From positions 1 through 64,000 of the forward strand of contig CAJNDS010000030.1 of NCBI GenBank assembly GCA_905221605.1: a stretch of 64,000 bases of DNA. The letters are read 5' to 3'. The notes under the pieces were generated by a model, which saw only the letters and a list, made by a program, of their open reading frames with translations, did not search any database and had not been told where the DNA came from. Positions 15,864-29,837 of this stretch are shown here, in pieces (within the stretch, counting starts at the first letter, position 1; every line of letters begins with the position of its first letter). Both the position numbers and the translations under genes were made by a program. The DNA comes from Symbiodinium natans (taxonomy: Eukaryota; Sar; Dinophyceae; Suessiales; Symbiodiniaceae).

Positions 15864-18174
15864 TTTGTGGTGGCTTTAGCGCCATGGAATTTGCAGCTGT
15901 GGTTGCAGGAGCAGTTTTGAACCCATTTTTGGGGTCCCAATTTTGGGCCCATTTTGGGGTCATAATTTGGGACCCAAGCATGTAAAACAATGAAAAGACC
16001 TCCTCTCTTTCTGCCACAAGTAGGTCCAATTTTGGAAGCTTTTTTGGGCCCTGTTTTCGGGCCCCCCAATTTAGGGAATTGCTGCTCCATTTTTGTCCAC
16101 AGACAGCACGCCTGCAACGACAGCTTCGGGACATAACCGGGACCTGGAATTTCCCCTGGAGGAGGGGTCTCCGGCACACTCTCCGTTGCGGAAATTGGAG
16201 CTCCAACCGATGCCGTGGGTCCTGGAGTTTCTGGGGCCCGCTCCTCTTCCACCACCATAGGCTCCACACTGTGGTCCGAGGGACCAGAAGAAGCAACAGG
16301 TGGGACATCCAAGAACTTGAATGACTCCAAAGGGGCCAATGAAACTGCGGAAGGCGAAGGAGGTACCGGTGTTGATGGAGCTGCAGTGTCCCCCAGAGGG
16401 GCTCCTAGAGATGCTGGATCGAACTTGTACCCGTCCGTCGCAACCGGCGATGGCTCCATAATGATAGGAGACGGTGGGAGCGGCGCAGAGGAGCCCACAT
16501 CTTTCAAGGCTTTCTCCGCTTCGATGAGCGCCAAAACTCTGGTCCGGCTCTGCATCATGTATTCCCCCATTGGAATCGATTCGTCCGATGAACTTGCCGA
16601 GGATGACTCTGCAGACTCTGTCTCCGAGCCTTCGTTCATGGCTCCAGTCTCCGAGCCTTCGTTCATCGCTCCAATTCCACCTCCAGTATCTGTGGAAGCA
16701 GCTGCAGCCGTCCTTCTGGCCTTGACCTTGGGTCGAGCGGACTGCAAGTCCTCCCATTTTCGGACCTCTGCTTCGAACTCGATATAGCGCCGTGTGCGCT
16801 GATCCATTGCCTCCATTAACGCACGCCACCCATGCCTGATGGCTGAGCCTGGCACCCACTCGAGCTGGAGCTCGACGTCGTCCGGGTACATTCCAGCCAA
16901 AAGGTTGCGTTCCGCTTCCGGCATGGCCTCGTAAACGGTCAGGACCTTGAGGATACGCTTGATGTAACCCAGCGCAGCCACATCCCCGCCACTCTGGTGG
17001 CGTAGGTGATTTGGATCGGGAGTATACCCTTCGATAGCAGCACGCGCGTCCCTTGCACGCACGCCGCGTTGATGAAGAGTGCGGCCTTGACCCGCGAGTT
17101 CGAACCTGGTAGTATGCTCGTCCAACAACTCGTCGGTGAGCTGGGAAAAATCCCTCTTTCTCTTCACCGGAAGGATGCCTCCATGATCCGGGGCTTCCGG
17201 AAACTCGGGCAGCCACAGCGCCCACGCAACCTCCGCGCTGATGTAGGGCGTTCCATCCAGAGGATCGGGGTCGTGATCGCGAAGCCTCTTGGACCAACCC
17301 GTTCCCAGGCACGGCCCCACATCTGGGTCTGGACGTTGGATCCGCCCAAGGAGCTTCTGCCCAACCTCGAGGAGGTAGCCGTCGGTCATCAAAGCATCTG
17401 TCAATGACGCAAAGATGGTCCCCTGACGGGAAGGATAAACGATCCCATCTCCGATAGACATAAGTGGAACTGCAGGTTCCAGGTTGTTCTCTGGAATTGC
17501 CGGCACAGGGTACCCACATGCAATAAGATCTTCTCGCTGCTGTCGTAGCGCTTGCATGAAATACCTGAAGCGCGGTCCCCTCAGCATGCTTCTCCACTTC
17601 ACTATCAGCGACGGCTCGGCTGATGGCTAGATTCTCTTGTGGAGGTGGTCTGTGTGTTCGCAGCCCGTGAATTGTTGTCCTTGTTGCTGCTGGTTGCGGC
17701 TGCAACAGTGGGTTTTTAACTTGAGATCTGCAAAAATTTTTTGCCGGACCAGCTTTGCAATTCTTCTGTCCTGCAAATGTGTGTCTGTGTGTGTGTGTGT
17801 GCTTTTGTGGTGGCTTTAGCGCCATGGAATTTGCAGCTGTGGTTGCAGGAGCAGTTTTGAACCCATTTTTGGGGTCCCAATTTTGGGCCCATTTTGGGGT
17901 CATAATTTGGGACCCAAGCATGTAAAACAATGAAAAGACCTCCTCTCTTTCTGCCAACAAGTAGGTCCAATTTTGGAAGCTTTTTTGGGCCCTGTTTTCG
18001 GGCCCCCAATTTTAGGGAATGGCTGCTCCATTTTTGTCCACAGACAGCACGCCTGCAACGACAGCTGTCGTGTTGAGCTGAAGTAGAATCTCTTGTGGAG
18101 GTGGTCTGTGTGTTCGCAGCCCGTGAATTGTTGTCCTTGTTGCTGCTGGTTGCGGCTGCAACTGTGGGGGGCTG
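14232..18174. repeat. U2: second copy of the tandem repeat, carrying a gene-like insert
   Basis: Head-to-tail with U1 and starting with the same GAGGGGTGTAG. It has two B segments (from about 15752 and from 17708). The first B is interrupted at 16126-17627 by a 1.5-kb coding-like insert. The TG microsatellite in the first B is the longest of the array (about 15815-15862). Without the insert its length matches U3. Confidence 0.85.
16126..17627 (-). pseudogene. Captured gene-like fragment inside repeat U2
   Basis: Comparison with U3 shows 1502 bp in place of 17 bp (GTCGTGTTGAGCTGAAG). On the minus strand a frame enters from the repeat through a stop at the junction, has its first ATG at 17585-17587 (MLRGPRFRYFMQAL) and stays open past the end of the insert into repeat sequence. 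The first 280 residues look globular and include WALWLPEFPEAPDHGG. The last 200 are Ser/Pro/Glu-rich, with a duplicated GAMNEGSET and a PPSP-rich tail. I do not recognise the family. It is probably a fragment of a host or retroelement gene; the part of the frame downstream of 16126 is repeat DNA. Confidence 0.6.
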
Positions 18175-20620
18175 GAGGGGTGTAGTTAATTTTGCGGGCC
18201 AAATGGACCCCCTAAACTAGGACCCCCAGGCCCCCTTTCCTGGCACGACCTCGATGCTCAGATTCGGTTGCTGAAAAGCAAAAAGAGGTGCGTTCCAGTG
18301 GCTTTCAAACATCTTTGAAGATGATGAAAAAAGCAGCTTGAAACAATGGCCAAGGAATCCGGCAAATCTTCCAACACTCCATCGTTTAGAAGTGCTTTGA
18401 ACAATGGTCAGGAAGCGCGTCTTCTCCGTGAAAAGCTCCTCTTGACCTCCCAAGTCCGCGATTTGAAATTGCTTGAAACAAGCGTTTTTGAAAGCCTCTG
18501 ACAGTGCCGTTTGGACAGAAATCAACTGCAGGACGAGACGAGTTCAACTGTACTGCTGAGACGTGCATGTTGCGCGCGACGCCCAAACCGAACCGTTTTG
18601 AAAAGGCAAAGTGTCTTTCCACAATGTGAATAAGTGCGAGCGAAGCGAGCGAAACACCGGAGTGCATCTAACATGTGTTTTGTTGTCAGAGCTTGTTTTT
18701 GATGGTTTTACATTTTGATCGTCTGACTTTTGTTGATTGTCAGGTTTTGCTTGTGCTGTTTTTTTTTCGACTCACTTTTTTTGACAAATAATTTCAAGGT
18801 TCCTTTTTTCAGACCAACTATTGCAACTTTCTGGCAAGCTCAAAAAACATCTGCAGAAATTTCTTGGGATCTCTCTGCAAATCCGAGACACTCCATGGTT
18901 CAAAGTCTATCAAAGTGGTTTTAAGACACCCGTTTTGCCCGTTTTTGGGTTTTTTGTTTTTTCTGCCCAAGTAGTGTTGAGACACCTTTGGGCTCGATCT
19001 GGACTCAAAAGTCAGGTTATTAAAGTGTGAGTCTCTAGAGTTGCTGGATCGGTCCTGTTGGTTCTGTGTCTTTTTCGGTGGTCTTGGTGCTGATTTTTTT
19101 CCTTACTCTAAGTCTTGCCTTGTCCAATTCAGCTGCTAATGGAGTGAAGAGGCTGCCTTGAGTCGCTTGGATCTTTCTCTCTTCAGTCTTCTGGTCAATC
19201 TTGGTTGGCCCCTGGTTGTTTTTTCGTGTTTTGCTTTTTTCTCCTGTCTGTTCTCTCTCTGCGTTTGTTGTCTGTTTCATGTGTTGTGTCCATGTTCCTT
19301 GGATGTTGCTGGTCGGTTCTTTCAGCTCAGTCTGTCCTTTTCCCTTGTTGTGAGTTGCGGTGCTTCTGGTCGATTGGGTCCCCTGGTTTGTTTCTTGTCA
19401 TTTAATTGAATCGATCTTGGTCCTCAATCGGCCTTGGGTCCATTATTGGATTTTTTGGCATTTTGACCTTCCTTTAGTTAAACTTTAGTTCAACTCGGTT
19501 GGTGATTTGGCATGTTTCTTTGTGGGTCCGTCGGTCCTTGCGGTCGTCGGTTGTCCTGTATCGTGTGTCTCTGTGTCGTGTGTGTTGGTTCTCTCAATGC
19601 AGTCTCCAAAAGTACGAAATAGCGCAAGTTTGGGGACCAGAATTGGGGGTGCCTGCAACCATGAATTTCTGGCAACGCACGACTGGCCCCCCAAAGTGGG
19701 TTTTTAACTTGAGATCTGCAAAAATTTTTTGCCGGACCAGCTTTGCAATTCTTCTGTCCTGCAAATGTGTGTCTGTGTGTGTGTGTGTGTGTGCTTTTGT
19801 GGTGGCTTTAGCGCCATGGAATTTGCAGCTGTGGTTGCAGGAGCAGTTTTGAACCCATTTTTGGGGTCCCAATTTTGGGCCCATTTTGGGGTCATAATTT
19901 GGGACCCAAGCATGTAAAACAATGAAAAGACCTCCTCTCTTTCTGCCACAAGTAGGTCCAATTTTGGAAGCTTTTTTGGGCCCTGTTTTCGGGCCCCCCA
20001 ATTTTAGGGAATTGCTGCTCCATTTTTTGTCCACAGACAGCACGCCTGCAACGACAGCTGTCGTGTTGAGCTGAAGTAGATTCTCTTGTGGAGGTGGTCT
20101 GTGTGTTCGCAGCCCGTGAATTGTTGTCCTTGTTGCTGCTGGTTGCGGCTGCAAAGTGGGTTTTTAACTTGAGATCTGCAAAAATTTTTTGCCGGACCAG
20201 CTTTGCAATTCTTCTGTCCTGCAAATGTGTGTGTGTGTGTGTGTGTGTGCTTTTGTGGTGGCTTTAGCGCCATGGAATTTGCAGCTGTGGTTGCAGGAGC
20301 AGTTTTGAACCCATTTTTGGGGTCCCAATTTTGGGCCCATTTTGGGGTCCTAATTTGGGACCCAAGCATGTAAAACAATGAAGACCTCCTCTCTTTCTGC
20401 CAACAAGTAGGTCCAATTTTGGAAGCTTTTTGGGGCCCTGTTTTCGGGCCCCCCAATTTAGGGAATTGCTGCTCCATTTTTGTCCACAGACAGCACGCCT
20501 GCAACGACAGCTGTCGTGTTGAGCTGAAGTAGAATCTCTTGTGGAGGTGGTCTGTGTGTTCGCAGCCTGTGAATTGTTGTCCTTGTTGCTGCTGGTTGCG
20601 GCTGCAACTGTGGGGGGCTG
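18175..20620. repeat. U3: third copy of the tandem repeat
   Basis: About 2.45 kb and nearly identical to U2 apart from the insert. It contains two tandem B segments (from about 19696 and 20156), each with its own TG microsatellite. It serves as the empty-site reference for the U2 insert. Confidence 0.88.
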
Positions 20621-22523
20621 GAGGGGTGTAGTTAATTTTGCGGGCCAAATGGACCCCCTAAACTAGGACCCCCAGGCCCCCTTTCCTGGCACGACCTCGA
20701 TGCTCAGATTCGGTTGCTGAAAAGAAAAAAGAGGTGCGTTCCAGTGGCTTTCAAACATCTTTGAAGATGATGAAAAAAGCAGCTTGAAACAATGGCCAAG
20801 GAATCCGGCAAATCTTCCAACACTCCATCGTTTAGAAGTGCTTTGAACAATGGTCAGGAAGCGCGTCTTCTCCGTGAAAAGCTCCTCTTGACCTCCAAGT
20901 CCGCGATTTGAAATTGCTTGAAACAAGCGTTTTTGAAAGCCTCTGACAGTGCCGTTTGGACAGAAATCAACTGCAGGACGAGACGAGTTCAACTGTACTG
21001 CTGAGACGTCCATGTTGCGCGCGACGCCCAAACCGAACCGTTTTGAAAAGGCAAAGTGTCTTTCCACAATGTGAATAAGTGCGAGCGAAGCGAGCGAAAC
21101 ACCGGAGTACATCTGACATGTGTTTTGTTCTCAGAGCTTGTTTTTGATGGTTTTACATTTTGGATCGTCTACTTTTGTTGATTGTCAGGTTTTGCTTGTG
21201 CTGTTTTTTTTTCGACTCACTTTTTTTGATAAATAATTTCAAGGTTCCTTTTTTCAGACCAACTATTGCAACTTTCTGGCAAGCTCAAAAACATCTGCAG
21301 AAATTTCTTGGGATCTCTCTGCAATCCGAGACACTCCATGGTTCAAAGTCTATCAAAGTGGTCTTAAGACACCCGGTTTTTGGGTTTTTTTGTTTTTTCT
21401 GCCCAAGTAGTGTTGAGACACCTTTGGGCTCGATCTGGACTCAAAAGTCAGGTTATTAAAGTGTGAGTCTCTAGAGTTGCTGGATCGGTCCTGTTGGTTC
21501 TGTGTCTTTTTCGGTGGTCTTGGTGCTGATTTTTTTCCTTACTCTTCAGTCTTCTGGTCAATCTTGGTTGGCCCCTGGTTGTTTTTTCGTGTTTTGCTTT
21601 TTCTCCTGTCTGTTCTCTCTCTGCGTTTGTTGTCTGTTTCATGTGTTGTGTCCATGTTCCTTGGATGTTGCTGGTCGGTTCTTTTCAGCTCAGTCTGTCC
21701 TTTTCCCTTGTTGTGAGTTGCGGTGCTTCTGGTCGATTGGGTCCCCTGGTTTGTTTCTTGTCATTTAATTGAATCGATCTTGTCCTCAGTCGGCCTTGGG
21801 TCCATTATTGGATTTTTTGGCATTTTGACCTTCCTTTAGTTAAACTTTAGTTCAACTCGGTTGGTGATTTGGCATGTTTCTTTGTGGGTCCGTCGGTCCT
21901 TGCGGTCGTCGGTTGTCCTGTATCGTGTGTCTCTGTGTCGTGTGTGTTGGTTCTCTCAATGCAGTCTCCAAAAGTACGAAATGGCGCAAGTTTGGGGACC
22001 AGAATTGGGGGTGCCTGCAACCATGAATTTCTGGCAACGCACGTCTGGCCCCCCAAAGTGGGTTTTTAACTTGAGATCTGCAAAAATTTTTTGCCGGACC
22101 AGCTTTGCAATTCTTGTTCTTCTGTCCTGCAAATGTGTGTCTCTGTGTGTGTGTGTGTGTGCTTTTGTGCCATGGAATTTGCAGCTGTGGTTGCAGGAGC
22201 AGTTTTGAACCCATTTTTGGGGTCCCAATTTTGGGCCCATTTTGGGGTCATAATTTGGGACCCAAGCATGTAAAACAATGAAAAGACCTCCTCTCTTTCT
22301 GCCAACAAGTAGGTCCAATTTTGGAAGCTTTTTTGGGCCCTGTTTTCGGGCCCCCCAATTTTAGGGAATTGCTGCTCCATTTTTGTCCACAGACAGCACG
22401 CCTGCAACGACAGCTGTCGTGTTGAGCTGAAGTAGATTCTCTTGTGGAGGTGGTCTGTGTGTTCGCAGCCCGTGAATTGTTGTCCTTGTTGCTGCTGGTT
22501 GCGGCTGCAACTGTGGGGGGCTG
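20621..22523. repeat. U4: fourth copy of the tandem repeat
   Basis: About 1.9 kb with a single B segment (from about 22057). It has small deletions, including loss of about 65 bp of the middle part near 21545 and of part of the B segment next to the TG run. A one-base deletion fuses two minus-strand open frames that are separate in the other copies, which argues against those frames being coding. Confidence 0.87.
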
Positions 22524-24036
22524 GAGGGGTGTAGTTAATTTTGCGGGCCAAATGGACCCCCTAAACTAGGACCCCCAGGCCCCCTTTCCTGGCACGACCT
22601 CGATGCTCAGATTCGGTTGCTGAAAAGCAAAAAGAGGTGCGTTCCAGTGGCTTTCAAACATCTTTGAAGATGATGAAAAAAGCAGCTTGAAACAATGGCC
22701 AAGGAATCCGGCAAATCTTCCAACGCTCCATCGTTTAGAAGTGCTTTGAACAATGGTCAGGAAGCGCGTCTTCTCCGTGAAAAGCTCCTCTTGACCTCCC
22801 AAGTCCGCGATTTTAAATTGCTTGAAACAAGCGTTTTTGAAAGCCTCTGACAGTGCCGTTTGGACAGAAATCAACTGCAGGACGAGACGAGTTCAACTGT
22901 ACTGCTGAGACGTCCATGTTGCGCGCGACGCCCAAACCGAACCGTTTTGAAAAGGCAAAGTGTCTTTCCACAATGTGAATAAGTGCGAGCGAAGCGAGCG
23001 AAACACCGGAGTGCATCTAACATGTGTTTTGTTGTCAGAGCTTGTTTTTGATGGTTTTACATTTTGATCGTCTGACTTTTGTTGATTGTCAGGTTTTGCT
23101 TGTGCTGTTTTTTTTTCGACTCACTTTTTTTGACAAATAATTTCAAGGTTCCTTTTTTCAGACCAACTATTGCAACTTTCTGGCAAGCTCAAAAAACATC
23201 TGCAGAAATTTCTTGGGATCTCTCTGCAAATCCGAGACACTCCATGGTTCAAAGTCTATCAAAGTGGTTTTAAGACACCCGTTTTTGGGTTTTTTGTTTT
23301 TTCTGCCCAAGTAGTGTTGAGACACCTTTGGGCTCGATCTGGACTCAAAAGTCAGGTTATTAAAGTGTGAGTCTCTAGAGTTGCTGGATCGGTCCTGTTG
23401 GTTCTGTGTCTTTTTCGGTGGTCTTGGTGCTGATTTTTTTCCTTACTCTAAGTCTTGCCTTGTCCTATTCAGCTGCTAATGGAGTGAAGAGGCTGCCTTG
23501 AGTCGCTTGGATCTTTCTCTCTTCAGTCTTCTGGTCAATCTTGGTTGGCCCCTGGTTGTTTTTTCGTGTTTTGCTTTTTTCCCTGTCTGTTCTTTCTCTG
23601 CGTTTGTTGTCTGTTTCATGTGTTGTGTCCATGTTCCTTGGATGTTGCTGGTCGGTCCTTTCAGCTCAGTCTGTCCTTTTCCCTTGTTGTGAGTTGCGGT
23701 GCTTCTGGTCGATTGGGTCCCCTGGTTTGTTTCTTGTCATTTAATTGAATCGATCTTGGTCCTCAATCGGCCTTGGGTCCATTATTGGATTTTTTGGCAT
23801 TTTGGCCTTCCTTTAGTTAAACTTTAGTTCAACTCGGTTGGTGATTTGGCATGTTTCTTTGTGGGTCCGTCGGTCCTTGCGGTCGTCGGTTGTCCTGTAT
23901 CGTGTGTCTCTGTGTCGTGTGTGTTGGTTCTCTCAATGCAGTCTCCAAAAGTACGAAATGGCGCAAGTTTGGGGACCAGAATTGGGGGTGCCTGCAACCA
24001 TGAATTTCTGGCAACGCACGACTGGCCCCCCAAAGT
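22524..24036. repeat. U5: truncated last copy of the tandem repeat
   Basis: Starts like the other copies and stops at GGCCCCCCAAAGT, just where the B segment would begin. This marks the right edge of the array. Sequence after 24036 is unrelated and GC-rich. Confidence 0.88.
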
Positions 24037-24117
24037 AGCAGCCGAAAGGGGGCCTCGCGGGCGCCCAGGAAGATCTCGAGGCGCTCCGTGCGGAGCAGCA
24101 GCTCCGTCAGGACCTTC
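24037..24117 (-). other. Possible host exon remnant at the edge of the repeat array
   Basis: On the minus strand one frame reads KVLTELLLRTERLEIFLGAR with G/C-rich third positions, preceded by CCCAG, which could be an acceptor site. It is cut by the start of the repeat. It is too short to name and may be chance. Confidence 0.2.
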
Positions 24118-24659
24118 CTGGGGTGCCAAGTGGGAGGCTTCTCTCAGAAGGAGCGCTTGTGCACAGTTTGGGGTTGGAAGGTCCGCATTAGGGCTTATGG
24201 GGTTTCCATGCCATGCTAATCGACTCACTACTGAAGGTGGGTACACAGGTCGCTACACAAGCCACTCAACTTTGGCCCCAAATGAAATCCGCTGCCGATT
24301 CTGTGTCTAAGGGTCTGAGGTCTTCGCGAAGAGCGCATACTTCCCTCTCCCCCTTCCCCCTTCCCCCGAGAGGGTGCCTCAGCTCCTCTGCACCCTCCGC
24401 GCTGGCCATGATGGGGTCCTTGCATCGAAGTAACTAAAGCATCAATGCTTGAAAGGATCGGTCTCAAGTCTCAAAAGTGCACTTTTGTGCTGTTCAAGGC
24501 CATGGCTTCTTCGCCCCCTCCCCCGCCCCGGTCCAGGTCGTCCAAGGCCAGGAGCCCGAGTGGCTTCCAGCCGGCTGGACGATTTGACCTTGGCCAAGTG
24601 ACCAGGGCTGAACGCTCTCCCCAGTATCCTTCTTCTTCTTCTGCACACAAGCCTGTATC

Positions 24660-24785
<126 letters not shown>

Positions 24786-26587
24786 CCCTGCCATCCCCGA
24801 TGGTCTCGCTATGCAAGGGCATGAAAAGCCGGCTAGGATGTCAGGAGGCGCAGTGTGACGCACCAACCTCCTTCATTCTTCTAGTCCACCCCATGGGGCC
24901 CATTCGACATGAACTGACTTCCTCCTGTATCATAACAAAGAGCTCCTTTCTTTATTTGCACGCCAGGGTGCCTGGCTTAGTTGTTTTTTTAATCTAGCTC
25001 CAAGGGCTTGCTCAGCAGGGTTGGCAAGCAATCACTTTGGGAGGGCCTCCGGCACACTTCTTCGGGCCCCGTTCGCGCGGCAAGGGCCCTCAACCAGCCC
25101 ATCAATCCCAAATGGCCAAACTCCCGTGTGGCGCGACATCTCCCTCTGGAGGCTTCCGAGGCCTGGGCTCCGCAAGATGCGGGCCTGGCCGGGCCGCACT
25201 CGAGCAGGAGTCAAGCAGTGGACACGCGCGCTGCGCGCGATGTGTCCAATATGGTGGCGGCAACAAGGGTGGGCCGAGGCTAACGACGAGCGATTGGCTT
25301 TTTTATTATTTGAGTGCCAACCGTGCACTGGGTTGGCTCACCTTGCCAAATCTGAAAGTTGGGGTTGCCCCTCCCATCAAGGTTGCGTGACTGAAGTAAG
25401 AACGAGGCCTGTTCTGCCCAGGACTGGCAGAACTGAAAAGTCAGGGCGAGCTACAACTCATCTTGGGGTCCCCTTATAGATGCCTGACACCTTGCACCCC
25501 CATCTCAGAAGGACCTTCGGAAGGGATTCTCGTGTAGAAGTCCCGAAAATCGAAACACCTACGCGTTCTTCGCTCCGCCTCGCTGTGACTTGAGATGCTC
25601 ATGGAGGACAAGGACGCAAACGCCTCGTCCTCACAGATGCTTAGGGCAAAGCTGTGTCAACTTTTGCGCCTTCTGCAGAGGGCAAGGTTTGGGCATGGAT
25701 CCAACCTCATGTAGTCGTAGGGTCCCAGCCTCTGATTGCTCCATGGAAGTCACGAAGAAACCGTCCGTCTCCATCTGCGCCAGGTCAAGCGATTGAGGAC
25801 TTCAAGTGCCAGCCATGGGACTCCTAGAAACGGGGACCCCAGGACCCAACAACTAGGTGACAGATCGGAAGTGTTCGGAAGTTCTATGCCGCACTCGTAC
25901 TCTATGCTTTCTGGACCTGAACATGGCCACATCAGCCGGCACTAGTCGCCATCTTCCTGGGCCACTCACAGAAACCAACATGTGATCTGATGGACGGAAA
26001 CACGCACCCTTCCCTACTTCTGAGGGCGGCGCGAGGACAAGACAGCACAAGGGAAGTGCAACACACACAGACCCCGCGGACATGCTCATTGGCATCCCGT
26101 GGCACATACGCATGCGCCCCTTGCGAAACTCAGCGAGGCAGAATCAAGATCTGCCCTCCTGGGCTCGCAATCCTTGAGGTGTTCCCCTTAAATCCCCGAA
26201 TGGATGCAGCAAAGCGGTCCCCTGCTTTGTATACACTTGACCTCGGGATTCAGGGGCGGTGTCACAGGTCAAAGCGCCGAAGTGAAGTTGAATCCTTGCT
26301 GAATCTCGAGTGCAGCTGTTGCCGTATATTTTCTGGCGGTGCGTTGCGCGGTTGGTTCGAGCTCTTGAAGATAGGGGAGGACTTACAACAAGGCAGAAGC
26401 CTCTCACCTGGGGGGTTCACAGCTGGGTGCTTGAACCATAGGCATGTTGAGGAATCCACCTCGCTCGCGGGACGCACTCCAAGAGCCAATTTTCGGAGCA
26501 GCGCCAGCACCGATGCCTCGGGCTTTGAAGATCGGTTGGCGGACTTTCTTCCGGAGAGCGCCCCGAAGGTTCTCAAACGAGCCAGGA

Positions 26588-26636
26588 ATATGTATATATA
26601 TATATATATGTGCATATGTCTATATATATATATATA
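26588..26636. repeat. TA microsatellite
   Basis: Two TATATA runs separated by TGTGCATATGTC. Confidence 0.9.
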
Positions 26637-29600
26637 ATAATTCTTTGCACTCCATGGGAGCAGGACTCGGCATGTACCCCTTGTACGAGTGGCACCTCTC
26701 AACACACCGCATGCCACACGGCGGTTAAGGCCTTTTTAAGGCTAAAGCCGGCGGCGTCATTGCACCCGTTGGGGGCTTTCAAGCTTACTCCAAGATGGTG
26801 GCTGCGCCCATCCCAAGGCCGCAGCTTCCTCATGCGGCTCAGATACCTCTCACGGGTGGCCAAGGCAGTGTTCTGACAAGACAACCGCCTGGACCGATTG
26901 TTCTCCCTTCTTCGGAAAGGTTTGCGGCCTGGAGGTACAAGGCGCTTGCTACTTTCAGTGGCTGTGGGTTCATATAGTACATAGCTCGACCTTTTAGAGC
27001 CTTTTTGCTGACCGCGTTGTGCCACTCCAGCTCCCTACTCGGCTCGAGTCAGATAGGCGTATGGGTGCAGGTTTGGCAGGGCGAAAAGATCATGCCAAAG
27101 GCCTTTCCATGTTCAACGTGCACCTGCTACACGCCACTCTCCCGGGTTACTCCACCAGCTACAGAATGAAGAGCCATGCATGACATCCTATTTCGCCTGA
27201 GCACCATACTCCGGAGGTTTTGCCTCACCCTGGATCCTGGCTAAACCTGCTCACAAGTCGCGCCCAGCCTCCTCCGCCGCCGTGCTAACGTACACGGCCT
27301 CGGAAGGGCACTCTGCATGGGTTTGACAAAGACCGTGTTGTGGCTTCAAGCCCTCATAGAGGATCGCAGGCCATGGGACTCGGAACGTTTTCCGAAAAAC
27401 ACTCTTTCGGGCAAAGAAGTATGCATGATTGCCAACGATGTGCGAGTTGCCATCTGTAGGCCTTCATGGCCCGGCCCTAAGAACTTTTCAAGGACTCTAG
27501 AAGCCCCCATAAGGACCACAGAACGCGTGCTCTCAAGGCTCCAGCTCGCCCATCAAAGCGACGTCCGCGAGCACCGAGGAAGCGGTAAAGTTCACCTGGG
27601 GCCCCACTATGGCCGACTGTTTTTTTGATTTTTTTGTTTTGTTTTTTTTGGAGGGGCTCTGTTAGGCTTAAGTCACAGGCATGGGATTCGACGGCTCAGA
27701 GTTGTTCAGATGAATGGTCGGGATGCAGAGTTTGGAATTCAACTCTGACAAATGGCAAGTTGACCTGAAATACGTCGACGCATGTACACCTGGAATGTAC
27801 TCTTGGACTACTCCACCTCAGGAAGATGATCCTGCTGAGTCCAGCGCAAAAGAAGTGCCGATTTCCAACCTGGCACAAGATGAGGATGGGGGCATTTACG
27901 CCACACATCTGCATCCCAACCCAACGAATCTGGCGCCGCTTTTGACGAGGGTAGGTGTCGATGAGCATCAGATTCGCTACAGGAGAAGAGCCTCAACAGA
28001 GCCCTTGGCTCCTGATGGTGCGGCTCTCTGCCATTTTCAGAGGCCCAAAATCTCATGCTTTTTCATCGTTGTATAGTGGACTAGATAAATTTATCAAACA
28101 AGGCATCGCAATTAGTTACATGAATATACGCGTTGAGGAGAGTCTGAGCTGGGCCGAAGATGGCGGCGCAGCGACGTTGCGATCGCTGTGACAGCAACCA
28201 CAAGTCGCGGCCTCTGCTGTGAAGTAAACGAGTCGATTAGTTCTGGGGGGGGGGTTCTAACCGCAACCTAACCCCCCCATCCCAACTGCCTCAACAGCTT
28301 GCTGCCATTTCCGAGCTTTGTGCCAAGCCAAAGGTGAGGTGCGGACGAAGCGCCGCTCTGCAATCCCTAAACCCTAGAATCGGTTCGGAGCTCTGGCCTA
28401 TGCAAAACATGGTCATCATGAGGCTGGATGTGGCTGGCATACTTACCTTTCACAGGGCAAGTGCTTTATGCAGCTTGCCTCTATGCATGCAGAGACGATC
28501 GATGAAGACAACGTGGGAACAAAGCACTACAAGTCCTAAGCCCAGACAACCTGCCTCTAAACCCCTAAAACCCTCACTCCCAAAAAAACCCAGATCCTAA
28601 ACCGTGCCCCCGCCCCCCCTTATTCGGCATCACGAGAATACGGCGCTCATAGACGAAGAATGACTAAGGCCCCGGCTTCGTCCGCAAAAGTCCTGTTTTC
28701 ATCATAGCGCAGGGCTGTGATGTATTGGCTCTTAGTGATGAATTTAAAGTCCTACAGAATCCCTTTAAGAGCTCTAAGAACTAGCATGTCAAGCCTCTAT
28801 GAGCAATGATTGGGAGGGCACTGACAAAAGTGGTGTTGGGGATTGTTGATTGTTGGACCAATGCCATCGGCGCTTCTGCGATACAGGGACGTTGCACGTG
28901 GCTCTGACGTGTTCCTTCCCTGTGCCAAAGGCTATCCTTGCTGCTGAGGCCTTCTAATCCCTCCGCTGATCACCCTTGGGTCTTCCGGATTTAAGGTCCC
29001 AAATCTAGGAAGACGCAGTTGCAAATCCCATGAACCACTGGTGTAGGAGCCAGCGCCAGCGATCTGACTCTAGACTACCCAAACCTTTGGGACTTAGAGT
29101 GCTCTAATCACACATGGTCCAAGGGTGAAGTACGCGCACAGGCACTGGCCAATCGTCTTGGAACCCCAGCGCCCCAAAAGGAGATGCCTCCGTGAACGAG
29201 CATGTCTCCTTCTTTGTCCCTCTCCTTAAAAATGGGCTTGAGACACCCACATACACATATCAATCTATGTCTTTATATATGGCATACATACATCTATGGA
29301 TTTTTCTCTCCATCTCTATCTCTTGATCTTTCTGTATATGGATATATATATAGAGATCGACGTATATGTATCATTTATACATACTTAATACACCCCTTCT
29401 AGGCCAAGAATAAAGTCCTTAAGTTTGGTTTTTGACCTACGGGTGGTTGAAAAAATTTCCCTTGAAGCCCCGAGTGCAAGGCCCGCCTCTACCCGTGGCG
29501 GCAACATGATCTGGGACCGCTCGTGATGGAGACAGCTTCCTGTCAGGCACAGCAGCCGCAAGCGCCCAAGTCTTCGGCAAACACAAACTTGCACATCACC

Positions 29601-29837
29601 TGTTTCGATAGGATCTTGTGTTCGTGCACGTTCTACCCCATGTGAAGCCATAGAGTCATAGAGTATGCAAAAGCACGGCGCCAAACAGCCTTACAGGAAA
29701 GGCCTTGGCCGCCCCACGCGAGGTCGAAAAAGGTGCGCTCGTGCCTGGGAGTCATGACTTGGACTTATACGGGATCCCCACCCCTTCAATGAGATGGCAA
29801 AGAGTTTGAAAATCCTACCGTTCAATGTTAAGGGAGC

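Noticed and set aside
16071-17960. Second long minus-strand frame (629 codons) over the U2 insert
   Set aside because: Its product is erratic and Arg/Gly/Cys-rich over the insert, while the other frame gives a normal composition.
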